From: Lentisphaerota bacterium
GTDB taxonomy: Bacteria > Verrucomicrobiota > Lentisphaeria > Oligosphaerales > Oligosphaeraceae
NCBI GenBank assembly: GCA_012799905.1
Contig: JAAZKI010000587.1
Coordinates: forward strand, 1 to 41,956
Length of the DNA stretch: 41,956 bases
Direction: 5' to 3'
Shown here: positions 8,215 through 16,216 of the stretch, piece by piece
Position numbering within the stretch: the first letter of the stretch is position 1
Layout of the letters: the number at the start of each line of letters is the position of its first letter
The notes under the pieces: model-generated
What the model saw: the letters and a program-made list of their open reading frames with translations, nothing else
Database searches by the model: none
Told to the model about the DNA's origin: nothing
Translations under genes and position numbers: made by a program

Positions 8215-8373
8215 TTTTTGTAGGGTTGCTCTCATGGTGGATGAAATTGCCGGTGGATAGTGCGGTCTTGCCTGCTGGGTTTCTTTGGCTGTCCTGTCTG
8301 GAAGTTCGGACAGGATGGGGAGGCATTGCAGGTCATCGCCCGCTTGGCCCGAATGACCTGATAGCCACCCCAA

Positions 8374-8426
8374 CCTCGTAGAGGTGGCACCATGAGTAAC
8401 CCCGGGTGAAGCGGAGCGGAACCTGG
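8374..8426 (+). repeat. 53-bp dispersed inverted repeat, left copy
   Basis: CCTCGTAGAGGTGGCACCAT continues through GAGTAACCCC to GCGGAACCTGG. A 53-bp copy in reverse orientation lies at 25243-25295 with only a few differences. The shared part contains a CC(C/A)GGTGAAGCG/CGGAACCTGG hairpin. Confidence 0.85.
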
Positions 8427-8585
8427 AGCAAGAGATTGGCCGATAGTATTCCTACGTCCACCGCATCCACGACCTGGGACTGGCCACGAATATCTTTATT
8501 TTGATACTTTCCAGCTTTTTATAGAAACCCAAGCATGTAAAAATTGTCAATTATAATTGCCGGGCGTAGTCCGGCTTAATGGTTC

Positions 8586-8615
8586 GTCTGCGCTTGAGTT
8601 TAACCAAGCGCAGAC
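8586..8615 (+). promoter_or_regulatory. perfect 10-bp inverted repeat upstream of thioredoxin gene
   Basis: GTCTGCGCTT and AAGCGCAGAC are separated by 10 nt. A possible promoter, TTGAGT (8594-8599) and AATATT (8617-8622), overlaps it, so it could be an operator. The AAATATTTTT that follows also allows a reading as a weak terminator or a leader hairpin. Confidence 0.5.
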
Positions 8616-8664
8616 AAATATTTTTAGGGTATTATTTAACTTTTCTGCAATGGAGGTTTTAATT

Positions 8665-9135
8665 ATGGGTACTTGCACTGTATGTCCTTTTGTCAAGTAT
8701 TGGTATCTGGTTGTGGCTCTCTTAGTGGTAGTTTGGCTTTGGAGCCGAATGTTTACCACATCTAAGCACCCTGTTCAGCCGGAGATAACCGGTGTGGAGA
8801 ACCTGACTGAAGACAGTTTTGCAGCAGCTGTTGCCTCGGGGCCGGTGCTGGTTGACTTCTGGGCCGGCTGGTGCGGCCCCTGCCGGTCACAGATGCCTAT
8901 CATCGCCGAAACCGTGGCAGATTTGCCCGAAGGCGTTCGCATCGCCAAGGTGAATGTCGATGAGCAAAAAGCTCTGGCGAAACGCTATCAGATCAGCGGC
9001 ATACCCGCCTGGGTGCTGTTTAAGGACGGCAAAGAAGTGAAAAGAGTCAGCGGCGTACAAAGCAAAGAAAGCTTGCTTGCCTTGGCGGCTTCCATGAAGG
9101 ACGCAGCGCCAGCGGATAACGCCGAGACGCCTTGA
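8665..9135 (+). CDS. membrane-anchored thioredoxin-domain protein
   Basis: The 156-residue protein has one N-terminal membrane helix (about 12-28, WYLVVALLVVVWLW) and a thioredoxin fold from about residue 40. The active site WCGPC is at 69-73 and the cis-proline segment is GIPAW, so it should be redox-active. A second cysteine pair, CTVC at 4-7, precedes the membrane helix. Charges flanking the helix are ambiguous, so the side of the membrane is not certain; periplasmic thiol exchange is the likelier role. The ATG at 8665 has GGAGGT 7 nt upstream; two earlier in-frame ATGs lack this. It stands alone, with a terminator downstream. Confidence 0.88.
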   Translation: MGTCTVCPFVKYWYLVVALLVVVWLWSRMFTTSKHPVQPEITGVENLTEDSFAAAVASGPVLVDFWAGWCGPCRSQMPIIAETVADLPEGVRIAKVNVDEQKALAKRYQISGIPAWVLFKDGKEVKRVSGVQSKESLLALAASMKDAAPADNAETP

Positions 9136-9221
9136 GGCAGAGCAACCAAAATGCCGCTGCGCTCGAAATCAAGCCCATCCGAGCGTTTTTAAGCCGAAAA
9201 GAAATAGACGGGTTTTGTGAG

Positions 9222-9258
9222 GGGGAGAAAAGGGCCCACGGTCCTTTCCGCCCCTTTT
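9222..9258 (+). terminator. probable terminator after thioredoxin gene
   Basis: AAAGGGCC (9229-9236) pairs with GGTCCTTT (9240-9247, one G-U), the outer GGGG (9222-9225) with CCCC (9251-9254), then TTTT. It lies about 90 nt after the stop. Confidence 0.5.
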
Positions 9259-9273
9259 GCAAAACCCAAATGC

Positions 9274-9477
9274 GACAAAGTGATGGGCGGCGGAATGCCC
9301 TCAAAACAACGAGATAACTTCTGGAATGGCGATATTCCTTGGATTGCGCCCAAGGAGATGAAAACCTTTCGGATTATGACCTCTTCCTTGCAAATCAGCG
9401 AGGCAGCAATTTCTGAATCTTCCGCAAAGCTTATTCCGGCTCACTCTGTACTCTTTTTTGAAAAAGGGCGTGTGGCG
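9274..9477 (+). pseudogene. hsdS fragment (type I restriction specificity subunit)
   Basis: About 65 codons read DKVMGGGMPSK, NFWNGDIPWIAPKEMKTF, ISESSAKLIPAHSVLFF, which match the conserved start of a target-recognition domain in HsdS subunits (family form GGTPS...YW.G.IPW..PKDM...S.AKL.P..SVL). Complete HsdS has about 400 residues with two such domains; nothing further upstream or downstream fits, and no hsdR or hsdM is in the window. The Thr of GGTPS is Met here. It is a decayed remnant, probably left by a lost or transferred restriction system. Confidence 0.75.
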
Positions 9478-9782
9478 ACCTATTTTTCCTGCGGGCTTAG
9501 AAATCAAACCCCACCCACCCATAGGGGGGCCACCCTCCCAAATTTTGTCACGTGCGCGGGGGCGACGATTTATGTGTCACCCCTTCCGGGGCTCAAAATT
9601 ATTATACGCCTCACCCAGGGCTTCGCTGCGCTCACCCTGGGCTTTTATGTTGTTTGCCCCCCGGGCCGCCAGTACGACGTACGTCAACCGGATTCTGTAC
9701 TGCAAGCGCTTATCAACAAAACTTCACACAATAACAAAAACTTCCGTGTATTCCGTGTGTTCAGTGGTTCAAAATAAGTTAT
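9478..9782. other. repeat-rich intergenic DNA
   Basis: This stretch contains short palindromic blocks (e.g. CACCCAGGGCTTCGCTGCGC followed by TCACCCTGGG, and a GTACGACGTACGT block). It ends with an ACTTC(A/G)CACAATAA...TTCCGTGTATTCCGTG stretch that also occurs in altered form near 25370-25425. No gene is seen. Confidence 0.6.
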
Positions 9783-9830
9783 GAGTGGGGAATCTGCCCT
9801 AAGAGAGAGTGGGGAATCTGCCCTAAGAGA
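9783..9830. repeat. 24-bp perfect tandem duplication
   Basis: Two identical, directly adjacent copies of GAGTGGGGAATCTGCCC + TAAGAGA. They sit just before the dyad motif upstream of uxaA. Confidence 0.95.
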
Positions 9831-9839
9831 GAACTCCAC

Positions 9840-9864
9840 GTATCAATCGGTGACCGATTACCAT
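9840..9864 (+). promoter_or_regulatory. dyad motif upstream of uxaA (best copy)
   Basis: The 15-bp palindrome AATCGGTGACCGATT is perfect here, flanked by GTATC and ACCAT as at the other three sites. It lies 29 nt upstream of the putative -35 box of uxaA, a placement that would suit an activator. Confidence 0.55.
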
Positions 9865-9892
9865 TTTTCTGCTTGCCGCAGGCTTTTCCGGA

Positions 9893-9922
9893 TTGATTTT
9901 CAGCTATACGGGAATATACTAT
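9893..9922 (+). promoter_or_regulatory. putative uxaA promoter
   Basis: TTGATT (9893-9898) and TACTAT (9917-9922) are 18 nt apart. This would give a leader of about 170 nt before the uxaA ATG; no riboswitch is recognised in it. Confidence 0.4.
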
Positions 9923-10101
9923 ATCTACGTAGGCGGATCACTCATGCGATCTGCGCCAGACAGAGGCGCAATTTCTAATCCAGACATTCATTTCCTTGCC
10001 AGAGGCCACTCGAAAAGCCCTGGCTAATATTTTTCCACAACCACGGTCTTCCCTGACGCATGGTCTTGCATACGTTGCAACCCGCCATAGACAAAACACA
10101 C

Positions 10102-11583
10102 ATGCGCCATATTCAAATCACCCAACAGGACAACGTCGCCATCGCTTTGCAGGACCTCGCTGCTGGCGAAACCGTCGCTGGCCTCAAACTGCGTGACGCC
10201 ATCCCCCGCGGCCACAAATTCGCCATCAGCGCCATTCCGATCGGCGGCCTGGTCATCAAATACGGCCTGCCCATTGGCAGCGCCAGCGCGGCCATTGCGC
10301 CAGGCGAACACGTCCATTCCCACAATCTCAAAACCAGACTGAGCGGCATTGTCGAATATCACTACGACGGCCCGCCCGCGCCCGTCACCCTGCCGACCTT
10401 CCCTGAAGCAACCTTTCAAGGCTATCGGCGCGCCGACGGCCGGATCGGCATCCGCAATCATCTGTTCATTGTGCCGACAGTCGGCTGCATCAACAAGCTG
10501 GCCGAGGGCCTGGCTGCGGCTTTCAACCGACAGAAGCCAGCGAGTTCAGCCATCGACCGCGCCATTGCCCTGACTCATCCCTACGGCTGCTCACAACTCG
10601 GGGACGACCATGAGACAACCCGCGCCATTCTCGCCGCCCATGTCCGTCACCCCAACGCTGCTGGTGTTCTGGTGCTGGGGCTGGGCTGCGAAAATAATAC
10701 TATCGAATCATTCCGCGAATTAGTCGGAGCAGGCGTTCCCCAGCGCCGGCGCTTCCTGGTCTCGCAGGAGGTAGACGACGACTTCGCGGTCGGCTTACAG
10801 GCGCTGCATGACTTGGCCGCCGCCGCTGCCAATGACCGCCGCGAACCGATTTCCGCTTCAGAACTGATCATCGGCCTCAAATGCGGCGGCTCCGATGGCC
10901 TGAGCGGCATCACCGCCAATCCCCTGCTCGGGCGCTTTTCCGACCGTCTCGTCGCCTTGGGCGGCACGACCCTCCTTGGCGAAGTCCCGGAAATGTTCGG
11001 CGCTGAGACGCTTTTGATGCAACGCTGCGAGACCGCAGAAGTCTTCCAAAAATGCGTGGCCATGATCAACGACTTCAAGAATTACTTCACCCGACATGGC
11101 CAGGTCATCTACGAAAATCCCTCGCCTGGCAATAAGGCCGGCGGCATCTCCACCCTGGAGGACAAATCCCTTGGCTGCACCCAGAAAGGCGGCAGCACTA
11201 ACGTCGTTGACGTGCTCAGCGCCGGCGAAACGCCGAGCCGTCGCGGTCTCAACCTGCTTTCCGGCCCAGGCAACGACATGGTCGCCACCACCCTGCTCTC
11301 AGCCGCTGGCGCTCACCTGGTCTTGTTCACCACCGGCCGCGGCACTCCCTTTGGCGGCGTTGTCCCGACCCTTAAAATCGCTACCAACACCGCCCTGGCT
11401 GAACGCAAGCCGCATTGGATTGACTTTGATGCCGGCCGTATCTTAGAAGAACACGCTGACCGCAACGCTATTGACCAGGCCTTTTTCCAACTCGTCCTTG
11501 ACACCGCCTCGGGCCAGGTCGCCCGCAACGAAATCCACGGCCATGAAGAAATCGCTATCTTCAAGGATGGCGTCACCCTATAA
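10102..11583 (+). CDS. uxaA: UxaA-family altronate dehydratase
   Basis: The 493-residue protein matches the full length of D-altronate dehydratase, which converts altronate to 2-keto-3-deoxygluconate in galacturonate breakdown. An N-terminal SAF domain (about 1-80, with DLAAGETVAG and GEHVHSHN) is followed by the large UxaA domain beginning GYRRADGRIGIRNHL. The family blocks HPYGCSQLGDDHE, GLGCENN, LKCGGSDGLSGITANP and GNKAGGISTLEDKSLGC supply the likely Fe/Mn ligands. The ATG at 10102 starts the SAF domain; the open frame begins 42 nt earlier, and the ribosome site is weak. No UxaB or UxaC is in the window. A galactarate or other sugar-acid dehydratase of the same family is the alternative. 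Confidence 0.9.
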   Translation: MRHIQITQQDNVAIALQDLAAGETVAGLKLRDAIPRGHKFAISAIPIGGLVIKYGLPIGSASAAIAPGEHVHSHNLKTRLSGIVEYHYDGPPAPVTLPTFPEATFQGYRRADGRIGIRNHLFIVPTVGCINKLAEGLAAAFNRQKPASSAIDRAIALTHPYGCSQLGDDHETTRAILAAHVRHPNAAGVLVLGLGCENNTIESFRELVGAGVPQRRRFLVSQEVDDDFAVGLQALHDLAAAAANDRREPISASELIIGLKCGGSDGLSGITANPLLGRFSDRLVALGGTTLLGEVPEMFGAETLLMQRCETAEVFQKCVAMINDFKNYFTRHGQVIYENPSPGNKAGGISTLEDKSLGCTQKGGSTNVVDVLSAGETPSRRGLNLLSGPGNDMVATTLLSAAGAHLVLFTTGRGTPFGGVVPTLKIATNTALAERKPHWIDFDAGRILEEHADRNAIDQAFFQLVLDTASGQVARNEIHGHEEIAIFKDGVTL

Positions 11584-11640
11584 TATAAACCAACAACTAA
11601 CAACTAACCCGTCCTTTGAGTAAATCACCCCTTACCCACT

Positions 11641-11723
11641 GTCCACTAACGTCCACTAACCCTTCTCGTCACCTTTAAACCAACAACAACCTACCCGTCC
11701 CCTCGCCCCTCGCCCCTCGCCCC
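11641..11723. repeat. GTCCAC and heptamer (CCCC/TCG) arrays before nagB
   Basis: Two GTCCACTAAC units at 11641-11660 are followed, after 39 bp, by four CCCC tracts spaced by TCG (11699-11723). The latter is the GGGGCGA heptamer on the opposite strand. The array ends about 45 bp before the nagB start. Confidence 0.85.
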
Positions 11724-11767
11724 TAAAAAAAACCTCAACCCCAACCTTTCCACCACAGGAGCAGCAC

Positions 11768-12517
11768 ATGCACGTCAAAATCTTCTCTGACAAAGTCAGC
11801 CTGGGCAAAGCCGCAGCCGCGACCGGTGCTGGCTACATCCGCCGCGCTCTGGCCGCCAAAGGCAATGCCAACCTGGTCGTCGCCACGGCCGCCAGTCAAT
11901 TCGAATTGCAGGACGCCCTGATCGCCGAACCGGACATTGACTGGTCCAAAATCACCATCTTCCACTTGGATGAGTACATCGGCCTGCCAGCCGACCATCC
12001 GGCCGGCTTCCGCTACAACCTGCGCAAACGCCTGATCGACCGCCTGCCCACCCCGCCAGCCAATTTCTTCCCGGTTGACGGCAATGCCCCAGACCTGAAA
12101 AAAGTCATTGCCGACCTGGGAAAAGCCCTTGAGAAGCATCCGCTGGACGTCGCTTTCATCGGCATTGGCGAAAACGGCCACATTGCCTTCAACGACCCGC
12201 CGGCTGACTTCGACGCCGAAGACCCGTTCCTGGTCATCACCCTGGACGAGGTATGCCGCCGCCAGCAACTCGGCGAAGGCTGGTTCCCCACCCTCGACGA
12301 CGTGCCCAAGCGCGCCCTCACCATGAGCGTTCCGCAGATCATGAGCAGCGCTGCCATCATCAACGTGGTGCCGGACCTGCGCAAGGCCGAGGCAGTCAAA
12401 AACGCCCTCGAAGGCCCGCTGACCAACATGTGCCCTGCCTCCATCCTGATGACCCATCCTGATTGCCATACTTTCCTGGATGATGCATCCGCCTCCCTGC
12501 TCAAACGCAAACCGTAA
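11768..12517 (+). CDS. nagB: glucosamine-6-phosphate deaminase-like protein (NagB family)
   Basis: The 249-residue sugar-phosphate isomerase/deaminase has LDEYIGLP (Asp of the active site) and GIGENGHIAFNDPP, the signature loop with the catalytic His. Relative to the E. coli enzyme the loop GNDGHIAFNEP reads GENGHIAFNDP, and the GTPL substrate loop reads ATAASQF. These changes are common in PVC and Bacteroidetes homologues (recalled), but they mean the exact amino-sugar phosphate is uncertain. AGGAG lies just before the ATG. A sugar ABC importer follows after 107 nt, so it may process the imported sugar. Confidence 0.85.
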   Translation: MHVKIFSDKVSLGKAAAATGAGYIRRALAAKGNANLVVATAASQFELQDALIAEPDIDWSKITIFHLDEYIGLPADHPAGFRYNLRKRLIDRLPTPPANFFPVDGNAPDLKKVIADLGKALEKHPLDVAFIGIGENGHIAFNDPPADFDAEDPFLVITLDEVCRRQQLGEGWFPTLDDVPKRALTMSVPQIMSSAAIINVVPDLRKAEAVKNALEGPLTNMCPASILMTHPDCHTFLDDASASLLKRKP

Positions 12518-12524
12518 ACCCGGC

Positions 12525-12604
12525 CGCCAGGCTAATCCTGGCGCGCCATTCTACGCTGCTGGACGGTCTCGCGCCGAGCTGAAAATGCCTGGCCGAGACC
12601 GTCC
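12525..12604 (+). promoter_or_regulatory. two stable hairpins between nagB and the ABC genes
   Basis: Hairpin 1: CGCCAGG (12525-12531) / CCTGGCG (12537-12543). Hairpin 2: GGACGGTCTCG (12561-12571) / CGAGACCGTCC (12594-12604), extended by GCC/GGC. Neither has a T-run, so an mRNA-processing, stability or attenuation role is likelier than simple termination. Confidence 0.55.
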
Positions 12605-12624
12605 ACGTTACTACCTTGCCATCC

Positions 12625-14133
12625 ATGTTGAGCGTCTCTGACACTATCATCGCCACCGAGGGCATCGGCAAGACTTATGGCACTGTTCCGGTTCTGCGTG
12701 AGATTGACCTGCGCCTGCGTCCAGGCGCCATTCTCGGGCTAATCGGCGAGAACGGCGCTGGCAAGTCCACCCTCATCAAATGCCTCAATGGCATGGTAGC
12801 GCCGACGACCGGGACGGTTTATTTTGACGGCAAGCCCTGCCGCTCGTTGACCGTAGCAAACGCCATTGCGCGGGGCATCGTCACCGTGCCGCAGGAATTC
12901 AACCTGGTCAATGACCTCACTGTCGCTGAGAACATCTTCCTGGGCCAGGAACTAACCTCGGGATTCGGACTGCTTCGCCGTCAAGAGATGGCGGACCGAA
13001 CCCAAGCCATACTGAACCGGCTCAACGTCACCCTTGAACCGACGCAGCGTGTCGGCGCGCTCAGCGTCGCGGAAAAGCAATGCGTCGAAATCGCCAAGGC
13101 ATTGACCACTCCCTGCCGTGTTCTAATCATGGACGAGCCGACCACCGTGCTCAATCAACGCGAGGTCAAGACGCTTTTCCAGCTTTTGCGTCAGTTCAGC
13201 CAACAAGGCACTGCTATCATCTTCGTCTCCCACAAACTGCACGAAGTCCGCGCCATCAGCACGGAGGTCGCTATCCTCCGCGATGGCGAACTGGTCGCCC
13301 AAGCGCCGACTTCTGAACTCACCGAGGCCGATATGGCCCGACGCATGGTAGGGCGGGAATTGAACCAGCTGTTCCCAGAGCTGCCGGCAGCGCCAGGAGC
13401 CGAGTCAGCGCCAGTCCTGGAAGTCGAGAACGTGTCGGTTCCCGGCTTGTTGCATGACATCTCCTTTACGCTCCGACAGGGCGAATTGCTCGGCTTGGCC
13501 GGACTAGTCGGCGCTGGACGCACGGAGCTGGCTGAGACGCTCTACGGACTCCACCGCCCCTCAAGCGGAACTATACGCCTGTTCGGCCGCCGCGTCCGAT
13601 TTCATTCACCGGCCGACGCTGTCCAGGCCGGCATTGCTTATCTATCCGAAGACCGCCAAGGCGCTGGCATCCTGACCGATTTCGCCCTCACCGCCAACAT
13701 CACGCTCACCTCCCTGGCGCGCTACTGCCATCCGTTTATCTCACGCCGCGAAGAACAGCACCGAGCCGAGCATTTTATCAGTCGGCTCGCCATCAAAACC
13801 ACCTCCACCCAAACACCGCTGCGTCACCTCAGCGGCGGCAATCAGCAAAAAACCGCCATCGCCAAAGGCCTTGACCACGACCCCAAAATCTTCCTCTTTG
13901 ATGAGCCGACGCGAGGCATTGACATCAAGGCCAAGACTGACGTCTATCGGATCATCCATGCTCTGCTCGGCCAGGGCTTGTCCGGCATTTTTATTTCGTC
14001 TGACTTGGAGGAAGTCATTGGCCTGTGCAGGCGCGTCGCGGTCATGCGCAGCGGCCGCATCGCCGGCTTTTTGGAAGACGACCAGATCACGGAAGAGGAA
14101 ATCATGTACCTGGCCACTGGCGTGAAAGCATAG
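12625..14133 (+). CDS. sugar ABC transporter ATP-binding protein, RbsA/MglA type
   Basis: The 502-residue protein has two fused ATPase domains, as in ribose- and galactose-type importers. Domain 1 (about 5-240): Walker A GENGAGKST, a degenerate signature LSVAEKQCVEIAKAL, Walker B VLIMDEPTTVL. Domain 2 (about 260-500): altered Walker A GLVGAGRTE, which is typical of this family, signature LSGGNQQKTAIAKGL, Walker B IFLFDEPTRGID. An ATG at 12625 is preferred to the TTG at 12616. No clear ribosome site is seen. The permease gene follows after 4 nt. Confidence 0.92.
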   Translation: MLSVSDTIIATEGIGKTYGTVPVLREIDLRLRPGAILGLIGENGAGKSTLIKCLNGMVAPTTGTVYFDGKPCRSLTVANAIARGIVTVPQEFNLVNDLTVAENIFLGQELTSGFGLLRRQEMADRTQAILNRLNVTLEPTQRVGALSVAEKQCVEIAKALTTPCRVLIMDEPTTVLNQREVKTLFQLLRQFSQQGTAIIFVSHKLHEVRAISTEVAILRDGELVAQAPTSELTEADMARRMVGRELNQLFPELPAAPGAESAPVLEVENVSVPGLLHDISFTLRQGELLGLAGLVGAGRTELAETLYGLHRPSSGTIRLFGRRVRFHSPADAVQAGIAYLSEDRQGAGILTDFALTANITLTSLARYCHPFISRREEQHRAEHFISRLAIKTTSTQTPLRHLSGGNQQKTAIAKGLDHDPKIFLFDEPTRGIDIKAKTDVYRIIHALLGQGLSGIFISSDLEEVIGLCRRVAVMRSGRIAGFLEDDQITEEEIMYLATGVKA

Positions 14134-14137
14134 TCCC

Positions 14138-15121
14138 ATGGCCACGACCCCATCCAGCCAAAACCAATTTATCCATCGTTTGCGTCGCCTGGCTGCTTCG
14201 CAGGGACCCTATCTGGCCTTGGCGCTTCTCCTGCTGGTCTGCGCTGCTTCCAGCCCGGCCTTTCGGCGACCGCAGAACCTTCTTAACATCACCCGCCAAG
14301 TCTCTTACAGCGGAATCATCGCTCTTGGCATGACCGCTGTCATCATCGGCGGCGGCATCGACCTCTCGGTCGGCGCACTGCTGGCTTTTGCCGGCACGGT
14401 CGGCATCATGGCGATGAATACCTGTGACAATCCTACCGCTGGCCTGACCGTTGCCATCGTCGTTATGCTGCTGACCGGCGCGGCCGGGGGCGCTATCAAT
14501 GGCGCACTCGTCACCATCGGCCGGCTGCCGCCGTTCATCGCCACCCTGGGAACGCTGTCAATCTTCCGCTCCCTCAGCCTGTACTTAGCCGGCGCCGGCC
14601 TCACCACGGCTCGCCATGACGTCTTTATGCAAGTCGGCGGCGCTGTCATCGGCGGCGTCCCCTTGCCCGCCTGGATTCTGCTGCTGCTCACCGCCCTTGG
14701 CGCCGTGCTGATGACCTGCACCAAGCTCGGTCGGCACATCTGCGCGGTCGGCTCCAACCAACGCGTTGCCCGCTATGCCGCCATCAACACCGGAAAAGTC
14801 ACCTTGATCACATACGTCCTCATCGGGTTATTGGCTGGCGTCAGCGCCTTTCTGCTCGGCGGTCGCCTCGGCTCGATCAGCTCCAGCACGGCTGGCAACG
14901 CTTACGAGCTGGACGCCATTGCCGCCGTCATCATCGGCGGCGCCTCCATGGCCGGCGGCCGCGGTTCCATGACCGGCACCCTGGCCGGAATCCTCATCCT
15001 CGGCATCATCGCCAATATCCTGGACATGTGGGGCGTTTCCGTGTATCTGCAGGGCGCTGTCAAAGGCGTCGTCATCATCATCGCTGTCCTGTTGCAACGG
15101 CCGCAAAACCAACAAGCCTGA
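14138..15121 (+). CDS. sugar ABC transporter permease, RbsC type
   Basis: This 327-residue polytopic inner-membrane protein has about 8-10 hydrophobic segments. Family blocks include ALGMTAVIIGGGIDLSVGAL (the binding-protein-dependent permease loop), GRLPPFIATLGTLSIFRSL, and RVARYAAINTGKVTLITYVL, followed by IIGGASMAGGRGSMTGTLAG. It starts 4 nt after the ATPase stop and should be translationally coupled to it. It forms the channel of the importer with its neighbours. Confidence 0.93.
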   Translation: MATTPSSQNQFIHRLRRLAASQGPYLALALLLLVCAASSPAFRRPQNLLNITRQVSYSGIIALGMTAVIIGGGIDLSVGALLAFAGTVGIMAMNTCDNPTAGLTVAIVVMLLTGAAGGAINGALVTIGRLPPFIATLGTLSIFRSLSLYLAGAGLTTARHDVFMQVGGAVIGGVPLPAWILLLLTALGAVLMTCTKLGRHICAVGSNQRVARYAAINTGKVTLITYVLIGLLAGVSAFLLGGRLGSISSSTAGNAYELDAIAAVIIGGASMAGGRGSMTGTLAGILILGIIANILDMWGVSVYLQGAVKGVVIIIAVLLQRPQNQQA

Positions 15122-15183
15122 GCATCGTATTCATCCATTCCCGGTTTGTCTTCCCAATTCACCATTCTATCAGGATCCACACT

Positions 15184-16158
15184 ATGACCACATCCATCCG
15201 CCGCCTGGGCCGACTGGCCCTTGTCCTCATCCTCTTCGCAGGCGCTGCCGCTTGCAAAAAGCAACCGGCCGCTGACCAGGCCACCGTGACCATCGGCATC
15301 TCTATCCCTGGCATGGACCACGGGTGGACGGGGGGCGTCGTCTGGTGGGCTGAACAAGCCAAGAAAAAGTGGAAGGCTGAAGACCAGAACATCCGCGTCA
15401 TCCTGTCTACAGCCAAGGATTCCAGCGAACAGGTTGACAAAGTCGAAAACCTCTTAGTCCAAGGCATTGACGCTTTGGTCATCTTGCCCCACGAACCCGG
15501 CCCGCTGACCAGAGTCTGTGAACAAGCCTCCAGCCAGGGCGTCTACCTCGTGGTGGTTGACCGCGGCTTGGACAAGCCGATTCACGACTTCTTCGTGGCT
15601 GGCGACAATCCCGGCTTTGGCCGAGCCTGCGGCGAAGCCTTGGCCAAGCAACTCGGCGGCAAAGGCAAAATCGTGATCATGGAAGGCATCCCCTGCCCGG
15701 TCAACAGCGACCGCGTCAACGCCTTCATGGAAGTGATCAAAAAACACCCCGGCATTGAGGTGCTTGACTCCCAGGCGGCCTATTGGGACCCTGAAAAAGG
15801 CCTCCGCCTGATGGAGAACTTCCTGCAGAAATACCCGTCCATTGACGCTGTTTGGACTGGTGACGACGATGTCCTGCTCGGCGCTTTAAAGGCGTATGCG
15901 GAATCCGGCCGCAAAGACATCAAGTACTTCATCGGCGGCGCGGGCAGCAAGGCCATTGTCAAGATGATTCTGGAGCGTGATCCGGCCATCCCCTTCAATG
16001 TCACCTATCCGCCGGCCATGATCTCCACCGCCGTCGACTTTGCGGTCAAGGGACTGCGCGGTGAAATCCCGGAGGGACAGAAAACCCACATCATGCCGGC
16101 CGAGGTCATCACGCCGGAAAACGCCAAGGATTTCTATTTCCCTGACTCCATCTATTGA
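15184..16158 (+). CDS. sugar-binding lipoprotein of ABC importer (RbsB-like)
   Basis: The 324-residue protein has a signal peptide (about 1-25, RRLGRLALVLILFAGAAAC) ending in Cys, so it is likely a lipid-anchored periplasmic binding protein of the periplasmic-binding 4 family. Visible family features: GISIPGMDHGWTGGVVW at the first strand, an NLLVQGIDALVILP core, and YPSIDAVWTGDDDVLLGAL. The lipobox is imperfect (AAAC). AGGAT lies before the ATG at 15184. It is the third gene of the importer, 62 nt after the permease. The ligand is unknown; a monosaccharide or amino sugar fits the neighbourhood. Confidence 0.9.
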   Translation: MTTSIRRLGRLALVLILFAGAAACKKQPAADQATVTIGISIPGMDHGWTGGVVWWAEQAKKKWKAEDQNIRVILSTAKDSSEQVDKVENLLVQGIDALVILPHEPGPLTRVCEQASSQGVYLVVVDRGLDKPIHDFFVAGDNPGFGRACGEALAKQLGGKGKIVIMEGIPCPVNSDRVNAFMEVIKKHPGIEVLDSQAAYWDPEKGLRLMENFLQKYPSIDAVWTGDDDVLLGALKAYAESGRKDIKYFIGGAGSKAIVKMILERDPAIPFNVTYPPAMISTAVDFAVKGLRGEIPEGQKTHIMPAEVITPENAKDFYFPDSIY

Positions 16159-16167
16159 GTCGGCGAC

Positions 16168-16205
16168 GCCAGGCCTGGCGAACTTAAGCTGCAGCCAGGC
16201 CTGGC
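16168..16205. terminator. twin palindromes between convergent genes
   Basis: The 12-bp palindrome GCCAGGCCTGGC occurs twice (16168-16179 and 16194-16205), 14 nt apart, between the converging importer operon and yebC. The copies can pair with each other or fold alone. There is no long T-run, so a bidirectional terminator is likely but not certain. Confidence 0.5.
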
Positions 16206-16216
16206 TGAAAAGCGCA

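Larger units (their letters stand above)
7967..8664. other. 698-bp intergenic region with dispersed repeats
   Basis: No convincing gene is present between the divergent genes at 7966 and 8665. The region holds two dispersed repeats (8173-8214 and 8374-8426) and an inverted repeat (8586-8615). The last ~150 bp are clearly richer in A+T than the surroundings. Confidence 0.7.

Noticed and set aside
8149-8373. 74-codon minus-strand frame in the 8.2-kb gap
   Set aside because: It is made largely of dispersed repeat sequence.
9781-9978. 65-codon frame MSGESALRESGESALRE...
   Set aside because: It is built from the 24-bp tandem repeat and the dyad motif; no ribosome site and no homology.
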